7,379 bases of DNA, from contig DJMM01000116.1 of NCBI GenBank assembly GCA_002435365.1, positions 11,258-18,636 of the forward strand, given 5' to 3'. The translations under genes and the position numbers were made by a program. The stretch comes from Ignavibacteriales bacterium UBA6490. GTDB lineage: Bacteria; Bacteroidota; Ignavibacteria; Ignavibacteriales; Ignavibacteriaceae. The notes beneath the pieces are model-generated. The model searched no databases. It was not told the origin of the DNA and saw only the letters and a list, made by a program, of their open reading frames with translations. Of the stretch, positions 1 through 5,997 are shown piece after piece. Positions within the stretch are counted from its first letter, which is position 1. Each line of letters starts with the position of its first letter.

Positions 1-357
1 GTTCCGGTTGCGGAAAATCATTTTACCGGAAACCTGTATACACTGATAGATAAGTATATGGGTTCTACGAACGGACATTTCTGCGCGGTGCTGAAATTCA
101 ATAAGATCGGGAAATTCGTTGGTCAGGAAGGCGGATCAACATATAAATGTAATGCAAGGGTGAAAGAATTTTCTCTTAAGAATACCGGTATGATCATAAA
201 TATTGCTCATCAGACTTTTGCTGCTGCGGTAGAGGGAATGGATAAAACCAGGGGGGTGGGGCCGGATTTTCCGGTCGAACAGACCTACCGGGATTTTCTT
301 GATGGCAGGGATTCTATAATAAATTATACATTAAATCTTATCAGCGGAAAGGAATAG
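1..357 (+). CDS. S41-family (tail-specific type) peptidase, C-terminal part, 5' end outside the window
   Basis: The reading frame is open from base 1 and gives 118 residues, so this is the carboxyl end of a longer gene. It follows the S41 serine peptidase pattern: an F-x-G-x-x-Y-x-L-I strand (residues 8-16), the active-site region MGSTNGHF (20-27, likely nucleophile Ser22, codon 64-66), then KFVGQEGG (38-45) and the late RGVGPDFPVEQT segment, a form of the family's 'GV.PD..v..t' motif, followed by 'DGRDSIINYTLNLI'. CtpA-type enzymes have a Lys 25 residues after the Ser; here that position is Thr47, which fits the IRBP/tricorn-like subgroup seen in Bacteroidota-type genomes. The ATG at 58 is not the start, because family similarity continues upstream of it. 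Such proteins are normally exported and cleave or bind protein tails; the substrate is unknown. It lies 3 bases before the next gene. Confidence 0.85.
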   Translation, partial: VPVAENHFTGNLYTLIDKYMGSTNGHFCAVLKFNKIGKFVGQEGGSTYKCNARVKEFSLKNTGMIINIAHQTFAAAVEGMDKTRGVGPDFPVEQTYRDFLDGRDSIINYTLNLISGKE

Positions 358-360
358 CGC

Positions 361-570
361 ATGAACTTTAAGGATATTCTGGGAGCCATAGCATTTGGTC
401 TTCTGGCCATAGCTGCTTTAATCACCGGGATTATAACCGAAAAAGAAAATGTAATGGTTGCCTGTTACAGCCTTATAATTATGTCGCTGGTTTCCTATGC
501 CATCGCATATTTAAAAGCAGTAAAAAAAGAGCTGGGGGATATAAAGCAAATTTTAGAAAAAACCTCATAA
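361..570 (+). CDS. Small two-helix membrane protein of unknown function
   Basis: I do not recognise this 69-residue protein. It has two hydrophobic helices, at about residues 7-25 and 30-50, joined by a short charged turn (TEKENV). A basic-acidic amphipathic tail (LKAVKKELGDIKQILEKTS) follows and could form a cytoplasmic coil. The ATG has an AAAGGA ribosome binding site at 348-353, seven bases upstream and inside the end of the S41 gene. The stop of that gene is only three bases away, which suggests cotranscription and translational coupling. The positive-inside pattern would put the tail in the cytoplasm. No catalytic residues are visible. A role as an accessory or anchoring subunit is speculation; the tight spacing, good ribosome binding site and coherent membrane topology are what support a real gene. 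Confidence 0.75.
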   Translation: MNFKDILGAIAFGLLAIAALITGIITEKENVMVACYSLIIMSLVSYAIAYLKAVKKELGDIKQILEKTS

Positions 571-574
571 TTAT

Positions 575-579
575 GGGAG
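575..579 (+). promoter_or_regulatory. Ribosome binding site that fixes the start of the NTF2-like lipoprotein gene
   Basis: GGGAG ends five bases before the ATG at 585. The in-frame ATG at 573 has no such site upstream and actually overlaps this one, so 585 is the better start. The shorter form also gives a standard lipoprotein signal (short N-region with one Arg). Confidence 0.75.
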
Positions 580-584
580 TAAAA

Positions 585-1103
585 ATGAACAGAATATGGT
601 TATTAGTAGTTATAATCGGGATAGTCTTGCTTTTCGGTGGCGGTTGTGAAAATCAGGATCTGGCGGATTCAAAAAAGGAAGTTCAGGCTGAGCCTGAAAC
701 GGGGTCTCTGAAAGAACAAATAATGAAAATAAACTCCATTATCGGCAAAGCTGAAATGGAAAATGACAAGGCAACAATAATTAAATATTTAACGGATGAT
801 GTTATAATATCTCCGGGATTCGGACCCACTGTAAAAGGGATCGAAGGGGTAAAGAACAGCCATGCCGAGAATAAAAAATACAATCTAGTGTACCGTTCAT
901 TCAATGTGGAGCCTGAGGATATCTGGGAGTGTTCGGAATTTGTTTATGACCGGGGCACTTTCGGCATGTCATACACATATAAAGATCATCCAAGGCCGCG
1001 TGCGTATTACGGCTCTTATTTTACTATCTGGCAAAAGGAGCAGGACGGTTCATTGAAAATTAAATATTTGCTTTGGAACCTTGATTACGATCCATGCGAT
1101 TAA
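585..1103 (+). CDS. Lipoprotein with NTF2-like (SnoaL/DUF4440-type) domain
   Basis: This is a 172-residue protein using the ATG at 585. An Arg at position 3 precedes a hydrophobic stretch (residues 4-17) that ends in FGGGC, with Cys21 (codon 645-647) as the likely lipidated residue; Glu follows, so inner-membrane retention by Asp+2 is not indicated. A charged linker (about 22-45) leads into a compact alpha+beta domain of about 120 residues. Its layout matches NTF2-like proteins: a first helix (LKEQIMKINSIIGKAEM), 'YLTDDVIISPGFGPTVKGIEGV' typical of DUF4440/SnoaL entry strands, a middle strand with 'YDRGTFGMSYTYK', and a last strand 'LKIKYLLWNLDYDP'. This fold binds small ligands or acts as an isomerase in different families, so no reaction can be assigned. 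It sits in a compact run of envelope protein genes, 14 bases after the preceding stop. The fold call is from sequence pattern only. Confidence 0.75.
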   Translation: MNRIWLLVVIIGIVLLFGGGCENQDLADSKKEVQAEPETGSLKEQIMKINSIIGKAEMENDKATIIKYLTDDVIISPGFGPTVKGIEGVKNSHAENKKYNLVYRSFNVEPEDIWECSEFVYDRGTFGMSYTYKDHPRPRAYYGSYFTIWQKEQDGSLKIKYLLWNLDYDPCD

Positions 1104-1105
1104 CC

Positions 1106-1113
1106 GGGAGGAG
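1106..1113 (+). promoter_or_regulatory. Strong ribosome binding site that fixes the start at 1120
   Basis: GGGAGGAG stands six bases before the ATG at 1120 and is the best Shine-Dalgarno sequence in the window. It decides against the in-frame TTG at 1081, which lies inside the previous gene and would add 13 hydrophilic residues ahead of a membrane helix. Confidence 0.8.
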
Positions 1114-1119
1114 ACGGAA

Positions 1120-1398
1120 ATGGTTTTAACATATTTATTTGCGTTTATCGCTTTCGCTGCAGTCATATGGTATGTAGTAACAAGCATAATTATATATAGT
1201 GAGCTGAGAAAAAGAAACATTAAAGTCTACTTTATTTTTCTGAACGTTATGAATCCTTTTTATGCATACCGGTATAAAAAAATTACAGAAGAGGAAACCG
1301 GCAATACCGGCCATTTATTTTATCACTGGCTGATTGCCATCAATACAGCACTTGTCTTCGCTGTGATTGCAATAATTTTGAAGTACATTAATTCTTAA
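1120..1398 (+). CDS. Small two-helix membrane protein of unknown function
   Basis: This 92-residue protein starts at the ATG at 1120. A first membrane helix covers about residues 3-26. A basic loop (SELRKRNIKVYF), a moderately hydrophobic segment with NPFYAYRYKKIT, and an acidic stretch (EEETGNTG) follow. A second helix spans about 70-89 near the carboxyl end. The basic loop between the helices would face the cytoplasm, which puts both ends outside. The combination of an 'RKRNIKV' loop, a 'YKKITEEETGNTGHLFYHW' segment and a closing helix resembles hypothetical membrane proteins I associate with FCB genomes, but I cannot name a family. The stop at 1398 is ten bases before the transglutaminase-like gene, whose ribosome binding site begins directly at that stop, so the two are almost certainly in one transcript. 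Confidence 0.75.
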   Translation: MVLTYLFAFIAFAAVIWYVVTSIIIYSELRKRNIKVYFIFLNVMNPFYAYRYKKITEEETGNTGHLFYHWLIAINTALVFAVIAIILKYINS

Positions 1399-1408
1399 AG
1401 GAGTAGTT

Positions 1409-3814
1409 ATGAGATTATTTAAATATTCAATGTTGGTACTGTGTAATGCGCTTATCTTATCCGTTATGGCTGCAACCGCAATATTCCCGCGCAGTTCTGA
1501 TTATTCAGGTGATACAGCGGAGGCAGGCAAGGTATATTATGCTATTGAAATAAACGGAATAGTCTGTGGTTATACGGAAGCCTCTGAAACACCAGTAGTG
1601 AAGGAAGGGAAAGAGGTGATAGAAGGGGAAGTGAATATTTTCCTGATGCTTTCGCTGCTGGGGAGTGAGTTCAACACCGAGATGAAATCGGTTTCTTATG
1701 AAGATCCGGTAACCAGAAGAAACAGCTTCAGCAGCATAAATATTAAGCAGGGCTCCATAGAAAATCACATTGAAGTGGTGGTAAAAGGGGATAAGGCGGT
1801 GATTACTTCAACCCTTTTTGCTCAACCCAGGGAAATTGAAATTTCCCCGGATATAACGATTGGTTCAACCGAAGTGTATGAAAGGCTTAGAAAAGATATC
1901 GGCCGGGACGGCAAGACCGAAATGGTTTACAATAACCTGGAAATGATGGAAGGTGAGATTCAAAGTTCAACATATAAATTACTGAGAAAAGAGAAGGTGG
2001 AACTTGCCGGACAGACTTTTAATACAGCGGTGATTCAGCAAACCAACAACAAAACCGGGGTTAAGACCACCTTTTGGATGGATCCGGAACATGATTATTA
2101 TATTAAGTTCGAAGTAGCTAACCGTAAAGTCTACCTTTCTGATCAGAATGTGATTGACAAGATAAAAGTTGCGAATATGGATGAAAACATTCTTACAAAA
2201 ACCAATAAAGCAATCTCCGATGTTCAATCTATCTCATACATGAAAGTCAGTGCGGTAATTGAACCTACCGGTTCGAATTTCACAATAGATGATCTTAATG
2301 TCCCGGGTCAAAAATTTACCGGAACTGTAAAGGACAATCACATAGATGGCGTTTTTGAAATTTCATATCCAAGATATGACGGTAAAGACGCGCCTCCTTT
2401 TCCACCGGTGATTGATAATGAGCAGTTAAAAAAATATTTGACCGCAGATTCAAGAATTGAAAGCAATGACCCCTTATTGGTTGAAAAGGCGGTGGAAATA
2501 ACAGAAGGATCGACAGACAGCTGGGATGCGGCAAAAAAATTAAGCAGCTGGGTTGCAGAAAATATCCATTATGCCATTCCGGGAGGAGGTACCGCCAGAA
2601 AAACTTTTGATATACGAGCTGGTGAATGCGGAGCACATTCATTTCTGCTGGCGGCATTCTGCCGGGCGGTAGGGATACCGGCCAGAGTGGTGTGGGGCGG
2701 AATGTATGTCCCCAATTACGGGGGCGGATTTGGTCAGCATGGATGGAATGAAATTTATATGGGCAATGCTGGATGGATTCCTGTAGACGCAACCGCAAAC
2801 GAGAATGATTTTGTAGATGCCGGGCACATCCGGATCTCCGAATATCAGTCATTATCCAGCAGTTTTAACGGGAAAAAGTTTGAAATAGTTGATTACAGGC
2901 TTGGTGATAAACCGACAGAAACAGTTGAAGATAAATATGGCCTGTATCTCGGTAGTTATACGAACATGCAGTCGGGAAAAACTTTTAAAGTTCTTGAAAA
3001 GGAAAACAATCTGTCTGTTGATATTCCCGGTCAGATGGTGCTTCCGTTTAACGAACCCGATTCAAAAGGAAGGTGGTACTGCAAGCTGAGCCCCACACTG
3101 TATCTGGAATTCGGGAAAAATGACAATGAAAAGATTGATAAGTTTATTCTGCATGAAATTCTGGCAATGACAAAAAAATCTTCACCGGAAAAATTTGAAG
3201 ATGAAGTACCTGAAGACATAAAGCCATACCTTGGGAAATATTTATTTGCACAGGCTAATGCTGAATTTACGTTGTTTTATAAAGATGGTACTCTGGCAGT
3301 AGATGATCCGCTTGAAAAAGGAATTATTAAGCTTCAGCCGCCAGATGAAGAAGGTGGCTGGAAGGATGAATGGAATAAAAACACGATGTTTTTTGATAAG
3401 GACGACAAGGATAATGTAACCGCACTGAAGATAGATGTTGCCAATGAATTTAAAAAGGGCGAGCTGGCATCGGTAATTATGCAGAAAGTTATAGCAGACG
3501 AAGGAATTGAAAGTGCAGTAAAAAAATACCGGGAAATGAAATCTGCTGAATCTTCCGGGGTCATATTCACAGAGCGTGACATTAATGCCCTGGGCTATAA
3601 ATTACTAAATGAAAATAAATTAACGGAAGCGGTAGAGATATTCAGGCTTAATGCTGAAGAATATCCGGAATCTTTTAATGTTTATGATAGTCTTGGTGAT
3701 GTATATATGAAAAGCGGCGAGAAGAAGCTTGCGGTTAAAAATTATGAAAAATCTCTTAAACTTAATCCCAAGAACGAAAATGCCAAAAAGATGCTGGAAT
3801 CTTTAGCGGAATAG
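1409..3814 (+). CDS. Secreted transglutaminase-like protein with two DUF3471-like repeats and a C-terminal TPR region
   Basis: This 801-residue protein has an AAGGAG site at 1398-1403 five bases before its ATG. The N-terminus is a signal peptide (basic MRLFK, hydrophobic 6-24, likely cut near AATA). Residues about 40-340 form a beta-rich N-terminal region (YYAIEINGIVCGY) of no named function. The transglutaminase-like core lies at about 350-470, with the triad Cys407 (RAGECGAHS), His444 (FGQHGWNE) and Asp460 (IPVDAT). Two beta modules follow, at about 508-590 (YLGSY) and 605-690 (YLGKY), alike enough to be tandem DUF3471-type repeats. A helical region of about 690-801 contains TPR-like pairs (NALGYKLLNENKLTEAVEIF; SFNVYDSLGDVYMKSGEKKL). 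This carboxyl end is usually met behind serine beta-lactamase-like domains. Exported bacterial transglutaminase-fold proteins are often hydrolases rather than cross-linkers, so cleavage of a periplasmic or surface protein is as likely as cross-linking. Confidence 0.9.
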   Translation: MRLFKYSMLVLCNALILSVMAATAIFPRSSDYSGDTAEAGKVYYAIEINGIVCGYTEASETPVVKEGKEVIEGEVNIFLMLSLLGSEFNTEMKSVSYEDPVTRRNSFSSINIKQGSIENHIEVVVKGDKAVITSTLFAQPREIEISPDITIGSTEVYERLRKDIGRDGKTEMVYNNLEMMEGEIQSSTYKLLRKEKVELAGQTFNTAVIQQTNNKTGVKTTFWMDPEHDYYIKFEVANRKVYLSDQNVIDKIKVANMDENILTKTNKAISDVQSISYMKVSAVIEPTGSNFTIDDLNVPGQKFTGTVKDNHIDGVFEISYPRYDGKDAPPFPPVIDNEQLKKYLTADSRIESNDPLLVEKAVEITEGSTDSWDAAKKLSSWVAENIHYAIPGGGTARKTFDIRAGECGAHSFLLAAFCRAVGIPARVVWGGMYVPNYGGGFGQHGWNEIYMGNAGWIPVDATANENDFVDAGHIRISEYQSLSSSFNGKKFEIVDYRLGDKPTETVEDKYGLYLGSYTNMQSGKTFKVLEKENNLSVDIPGQMVLPFNEPDSKGRWYCKLSPTLYLEFGKNDNEKIDKFILHEILAMTKKSSPEKFEDEVPEDIKPYLGKYLFAQANAEFTLFYKDGTLAVDDPLEKGIIKLQPPDEEGGWKDEWNKNTMFFDKDDKDNVTALKIDVANEFKKGELASVIMQKVIADEGIESAVKKYREMKSAESSGVIFTERDINALGYKLLNENKLTEAVEIFRLNAEEYPESFNVYDSLGDVYMKSGEKKLAVKNYEKSLKLNPKNENAKKMLESLAE

Positions 3815-3848
3815 TTATAAATGTAGTCTGGATTTCCAGAAAAAATTT

Positions 3849-3895
3849 AGAGGTCATCGCTGATCAGGAATTTAGCCCCGGTCAGGATGGCCTCT
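3849..3895 (+). terminator. Large hairpin, probable transcription terminator of the upstream gene run
   Basis: AGAGGTCATC (3849-3858) pairs with GATGGCCTCT (3886-3895) over ten positions including one G-U. After one bulged G (3859), CTGATC (3860-3865) pairs with GGTCAG (3880-3885), also with one G-U, leaving a 14-base loop. This 16-bp stem begins 34 bases after the stop of the transglutaminase-like gene. The + strand tail (TTAAGTATTATAATTT) is AT-rich but not a clean U run; read on the - strand the hairpin is followed by TAAATTTTT. A small TCTGG/CCAGA hairpin at 3827-3840 comes just before it. Termination is the simplest role; an RNA-stability or processing structure is an alternative. Confidence 0.55.
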
Positions 3896-3997
3896 TTAAG
3901 TATTATAATTTAAGAGGACAATAGAATTAGCCGGCATTTTACAAATGTCCATAATTTCCTCCCCGGAATGTAACTTTTACATTAGTATTCATACTGT

Positions 3998-4013
3998 CAA
4001 TTAAAATTAATTG
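3998..4013. repeat. AT-rich palindrome, possible protein-binding site
   Basis: CAATTAA and TTAATTG form a perfect 7-bp inverted repeat around a central AA. The two-base centre is too short for an RNA hairpin loop, so it would act, if at all, as a dimeric protein site on DNA. Its composition makes chance occurrence in an AT-rich spacer quite possible. Confidence 0.25.
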
Positions 4014-4115
4014 GATTTCGTTACTGGTTTTAATCCTGCCAAACGGTATAAATATTGATTAATAAACAGCAGAAAAGATGGTCTTCTTTTCCTTTCCTTA
4101 TCCAGGAAATGATTT

Positions 4116-4151
4116 ATGAATCTTAAAATTCGGGGCGAACATGAATATTGA
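4116..4151 (+). other. 11-codon ORF with a good ribosome binding site, overlapping the start of the micro-ORF at 4141
   Basis: The ATG at 4116 lies eight bases after AGGA (4104-4107) and opens MNLKIRGEHEY followed by TGA. The stop overlaps the first codons of the 35-codon ORF at 4141 in another frame, the arrangement expected of a leader peptide that couples translation to the next ORF. Chance is a fair alternative for so short a frame. Confidence 0.2.
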
Positions 4152-4248
4152 GTCTATAGTTCTTATTGCGCAGGTTCTTCTGCTGCTTTTTATAGGTTTG
4201 AAGTTTTATAAAAAGGTTATTCTTAACCGGCCCAGGTATAAAGTTTAG
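4141..4248 (+). CDS. Candidate 35-residue single-helix membrane micro-protein
   Basis: An ATG opens 35 codons that end with TAG at 4246-4248. The product begins with an acidic N-terminus (MNIES), continues with an uninterrupted hydrophobic helix at about residues 6-21 (IVLIAQVLLLLFIGLK), and ends in a strongly basic tail (KFYKKVILNRPRYKV). This is the expected layout of a single-pass protein with its tail in the cytoplasm. The ribosome binding site is weak (GGGG at 4132-4135, five bases upstream), but the 11-codon ORF at 4116-4151 overlaps the start and could couple translation. It lies alone in the spacer, 175 bases before tldD. No family is recognised. The charge layout argues for a gene; the length and weak start signal argue against. 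Confidence 0.35.
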   Translation: MNIESIVLIAQVLLLLFIGLKFYKKVILNRPRYKV

Positions 4249-4391
4249 GTGCTTTGAGGGGTGTCCTGGTCTTTTACAACACAGAAATTCCCGTAATCAG
4301 ATTCCGGCGGTGTTTTAAATACTTATAATCTCTGCTCCATTCATCATTTTAATGTTTCTTTTTTTTTAATTAATATATAACTTACCTGCTA

Positions 4392-4410
4392 ATTAACATT
4401 CTATTAACAT
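4392..4410 (+). repeat. Phased direct repeat just upstream of tldD
   Basis: ATTAACAT occurs at 4392-4399 and again at 4403-4410, 11 bases apart start to start, or about one DNA helical turn. The second copy ends 13 bases before the tldD ATG. This spacing is typical of sites for regulators that bind one face of DNA, but both copies are AT-rich and may be chance. The stretch between them and the ATG (ATCGGATAATATT) has no recognisable Shine-Dalgarno sequence. Confidence 0.3.
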
Positions 4411-4423
4411 ATCGGATAATATT

Positions 4424-5980
4424 ATGGGCAAAAAATATACAAGACGGGACTTCCTTGAGAAGGGCTCGAAAGGTGTTATAGCAGCTTCTTTAATACCATC
4501 ATTTCTGAGCAGCGCCAGTGCCGAGACCCTGTACTTCAGGAAAGGTGAAAATGCTGTGCTGCAGGAGTATCTGGACCATTTTAATGTTACAGAAAAAATA
4601 ATAAATGATATTATTGCAGAAGCGTTATCAAAAGGCGGAGATTACTGTGATCTTTTTTTCCAGCACAATATCAAGAATTTTATTGGTCTGGAAGATCAGC
4701 TGGTAAACCGGGCATACTCCAATATTGATTTTGGGGTGGGCATAAGGGTGTTGAAGGGAGATCAGACCGGGTATTCCTTTACTGAGGAAATATCTGCAGA
4801 TGCCATGAAAAATGCAGCGAGGACCGCGGCAAACATTGCCGATTCAAATAAGCTTGTAAAACCGGTACAGCTGAAATTCAAGGATCATCCGTTATACTAT
4901 GAAATAAACACGCCCTGGGAGAAGGTCGGAATTGACCAGAAAGTTCCTTACCTGCAAAGAATAAATGAAATGGTTTTTGCCGAGGACAAGAGGATAATAA
5001 AATCCAGTGTCAGTTTCTCCGACGAAAGCTCATATATTATGGTGGCTACCTCTGAAGGTATAATTGCCTGCGATTATCAGCCGATGGGCCGTATCGGGGT
5101 TAGCTGCAACGCTGAGCAGAACGGTAAGCGCGAAGAAAACTACTTTGACCTGGCCGGGAGAAGAGGAATTGATTTCTTTACTCCTGCCAATGTTGAAAGA
5201 CTGGCCAAAGAGGCAGTGCGCAGAACTGTGGAATTATTCGATGCAGTTAAACCTGAAGCTGGGGAAATGCCGGTTGTTCTTGCTGCCGGAAGTTCCGGAA
5301 TTCTTCTTCACGAAGCAATCGGCCACGGTATGGAGGCTGATTTTAACAGGAAGAATGTTTCTATTTTCAGCGACAAAATAAACAAACCTGTTGCTGAAAA
5401 ATTTGTTACTATTGTTGATGATGCTACTAATCCCAATATGCGCGGATCGATAAATATTGATGACGAAGGCAATTCCACACAAAAGACCTACCTGGTGGAG
5501 GACGGGATTTTACGCAGCTACCTGCATGACCGGATAAGTGCAAAATATTATGGTGTTCAGCCAACCGGCAACGGCAGAAGAGAGTCTTTCCGCTTTTCTC
5601 CGCTGCCCCGCATGCGCAACACCTATATGCTCCCCGGACCTCATACAAAAGATGAGATAATTGCCACTATAGATAAAGGTATTTATGCCGAATCCTTTAC
5701 GAACGGACAGGTATTTATCGGAGCCGGTGATTTTACATTTTATGTGAAATCTGGTTACCTGATTGAAGGCGGCAAGATGACCAAACCTATAAAGGATATA
5801 AATATTATAGGTAACGGTCCGGATGTTCTAAAGAAAATTACCATGGTAGCTGATGACCTGCAGCTGGCTGAAGGCGGATGGACCTGTGGTAAAAACGGAC
5901 AGAGAGCACCGGTTTCACAGGGACTTCCAACAGTGAAAGTATCGAGCATCACTGTCGGCGGTTTAAATAGTGCATCATAA
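4424..5980 (+). CDS. tldD: TldD-family zinc metallopeptidase subunit with a twin-arginine signal peptide
   Basis: This 518-residue protein is about 35-40 residues longer than typical cytoplasmic TldD. The extra length is a Tat signal: TRRDFLEKG (residues 6-14), a mild hydrophobic stretch (18-29) and an AxA cut site ending at Ala33. The N-terminal domain carries DLFFQ and GVGIRVLKGDQTGYSFTEE. The zinc motif HExxxH is HEAIGH (His296, Glu297, His301), followed by GMEADFNRK. The third ligand is Cys488 in TCGKNGQ near the end, followed by the family ending PTVKVSSITVGG. In the known TldD/TldE heterodimer TldD supplies the metal site and degrades unfolded peptides or trims precursor peptides such as microcin B17. 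Here the exported location implies work in the periplasm or at the envelope. The ATG lacks a Shine-Dalgarno site, unlike its neighbours. tldE follows 17 bases later. Confidence 0.93.
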   Translation: MGKKYTRRDFLEKGSKGVIAASLIPSFLSSASAETLYFRKGENAVLQEYLDHFNVTEKIINDIIAEALSKGGDYCDLFFQHNIKNFIGLEDQLVNRAYSNIDFGVGIRVLKGDQTGYSFTEEISADAMKNAARTAANIADSNKLVKPVQLKFKDHPLYYEINTPWEKVGIDQKVPYLQRINEMVFAEDKRIIKSSVSFSDESSYIMVATSEGIIACDYQPMGRIGVSCNAEQNGKREENYFDLAGRRGIDFFTPANVERLAKEAVRRTVELFDAVKPEAGEMPVVLAAGSSGILLHEAIGHGMEADFNRKNVSIFSDKINKPVAEKFVTIVDDATNPNMRGSINIDDEGNSTQKTYLVEDGILRSYLHDRISAKYYGVQPTGNGRRESFRFSPLPRMRNTYMLPGPHTKDEIIATIDKGIYAESFTNGQVFIGAGDFTFYVKSGYLIEGGKMTKPIKDINIIGNGPDVLKKITMVADDLQLAEGGWTCGKNGQRAPVSQGLPTVKVSSITVGGLNSAS

Positions 5981-5997
5981 TTGAGGAGATATTTAAT

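Larger units (their letters stand above)
3815..4423. other. 609-base spacer between the two gene clusters
   Basis: No gene over 40 codons is visible here on either strand. From left to right it holds: a short palindrome TCTGGA-TT-TCCAGA (3827-3840); the large hairpin at 3849-3895; an AATGTAA/TTACATT inverted repeat (3967-3983); the palindrome at 3998-4013; a weak GAAAAGA/TCTTTTC hairpin (4072-4091); two overlapping micro-ORFs (4116-4151 and 4141-4248); a TATAAT (4324-4329) without a convincing -35 partner; a run of nine T (4359-4367) inside a very AT-rich block; and the ATTAACAT repeat before tldD. The promoter of tldD must lie in this spacer if the upstream hairpin ends transcription. I cannot place it with confidence, and I do not see the Bacteroidota TAnnTTTG consensus. 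Confidence 0.7.

Noticed and set aside
58..357. A complete 99-codon gene starting at the ATG at 58
   Set aside because: The frame is open to base 1 and the residues before 58 (F-T-G-N-L-Y-T-L-I) match the S41 strand preceding the active site, so this is an internal Met of a truncated gene.
573..1103. Start of the NTF2-like lipoprotein at 573
   Set aside because: The GGGAG site lies after 573 and is correctly placed for the ATG at 585, which gives a normal lipoprotein signal.
1081..1398. Start of the 92-residue membrane protein at the TTG at 1081
   Set aside because: It overlaps the previous gene by 23 bases and ignores the GGGAGGAG site six bases before the ATG at 1120.
2316..2852. 178-codon frame on the - strand
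   Set aside because: It lies opposite the catalytic domain of the transglutaminase-like gene, and its product is rich in His, Arg, Pro and Cys with no domain pattern, as expected of a shadow frame.
4141..4248. RiPP precursor peptide for the TldD/TldE pair
   Set aside because: TldD/E trim some precursor peptides, but this product is a hydrophobic helix with a basic tail and shows no leader/core division, no Cys/Ser/Thr-rich core, and no modification enzyme nearby.
4301..4329. Sigma-70 promoter with -10 TATAAT at 4324-4329
   Set aside because: The hexamer is perfect, but the sequence 16-18 bases upstream (ATTCCG/TTCCGG) is a poor -35, and such hexamers are frequent in AT-rich spacers.
5064..5381. 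105-codon + strand frame inside tldD
   Set aside because: It overlaps the conserved zinc-motif region of tldD in another frame and encodes no recognisable pattern.
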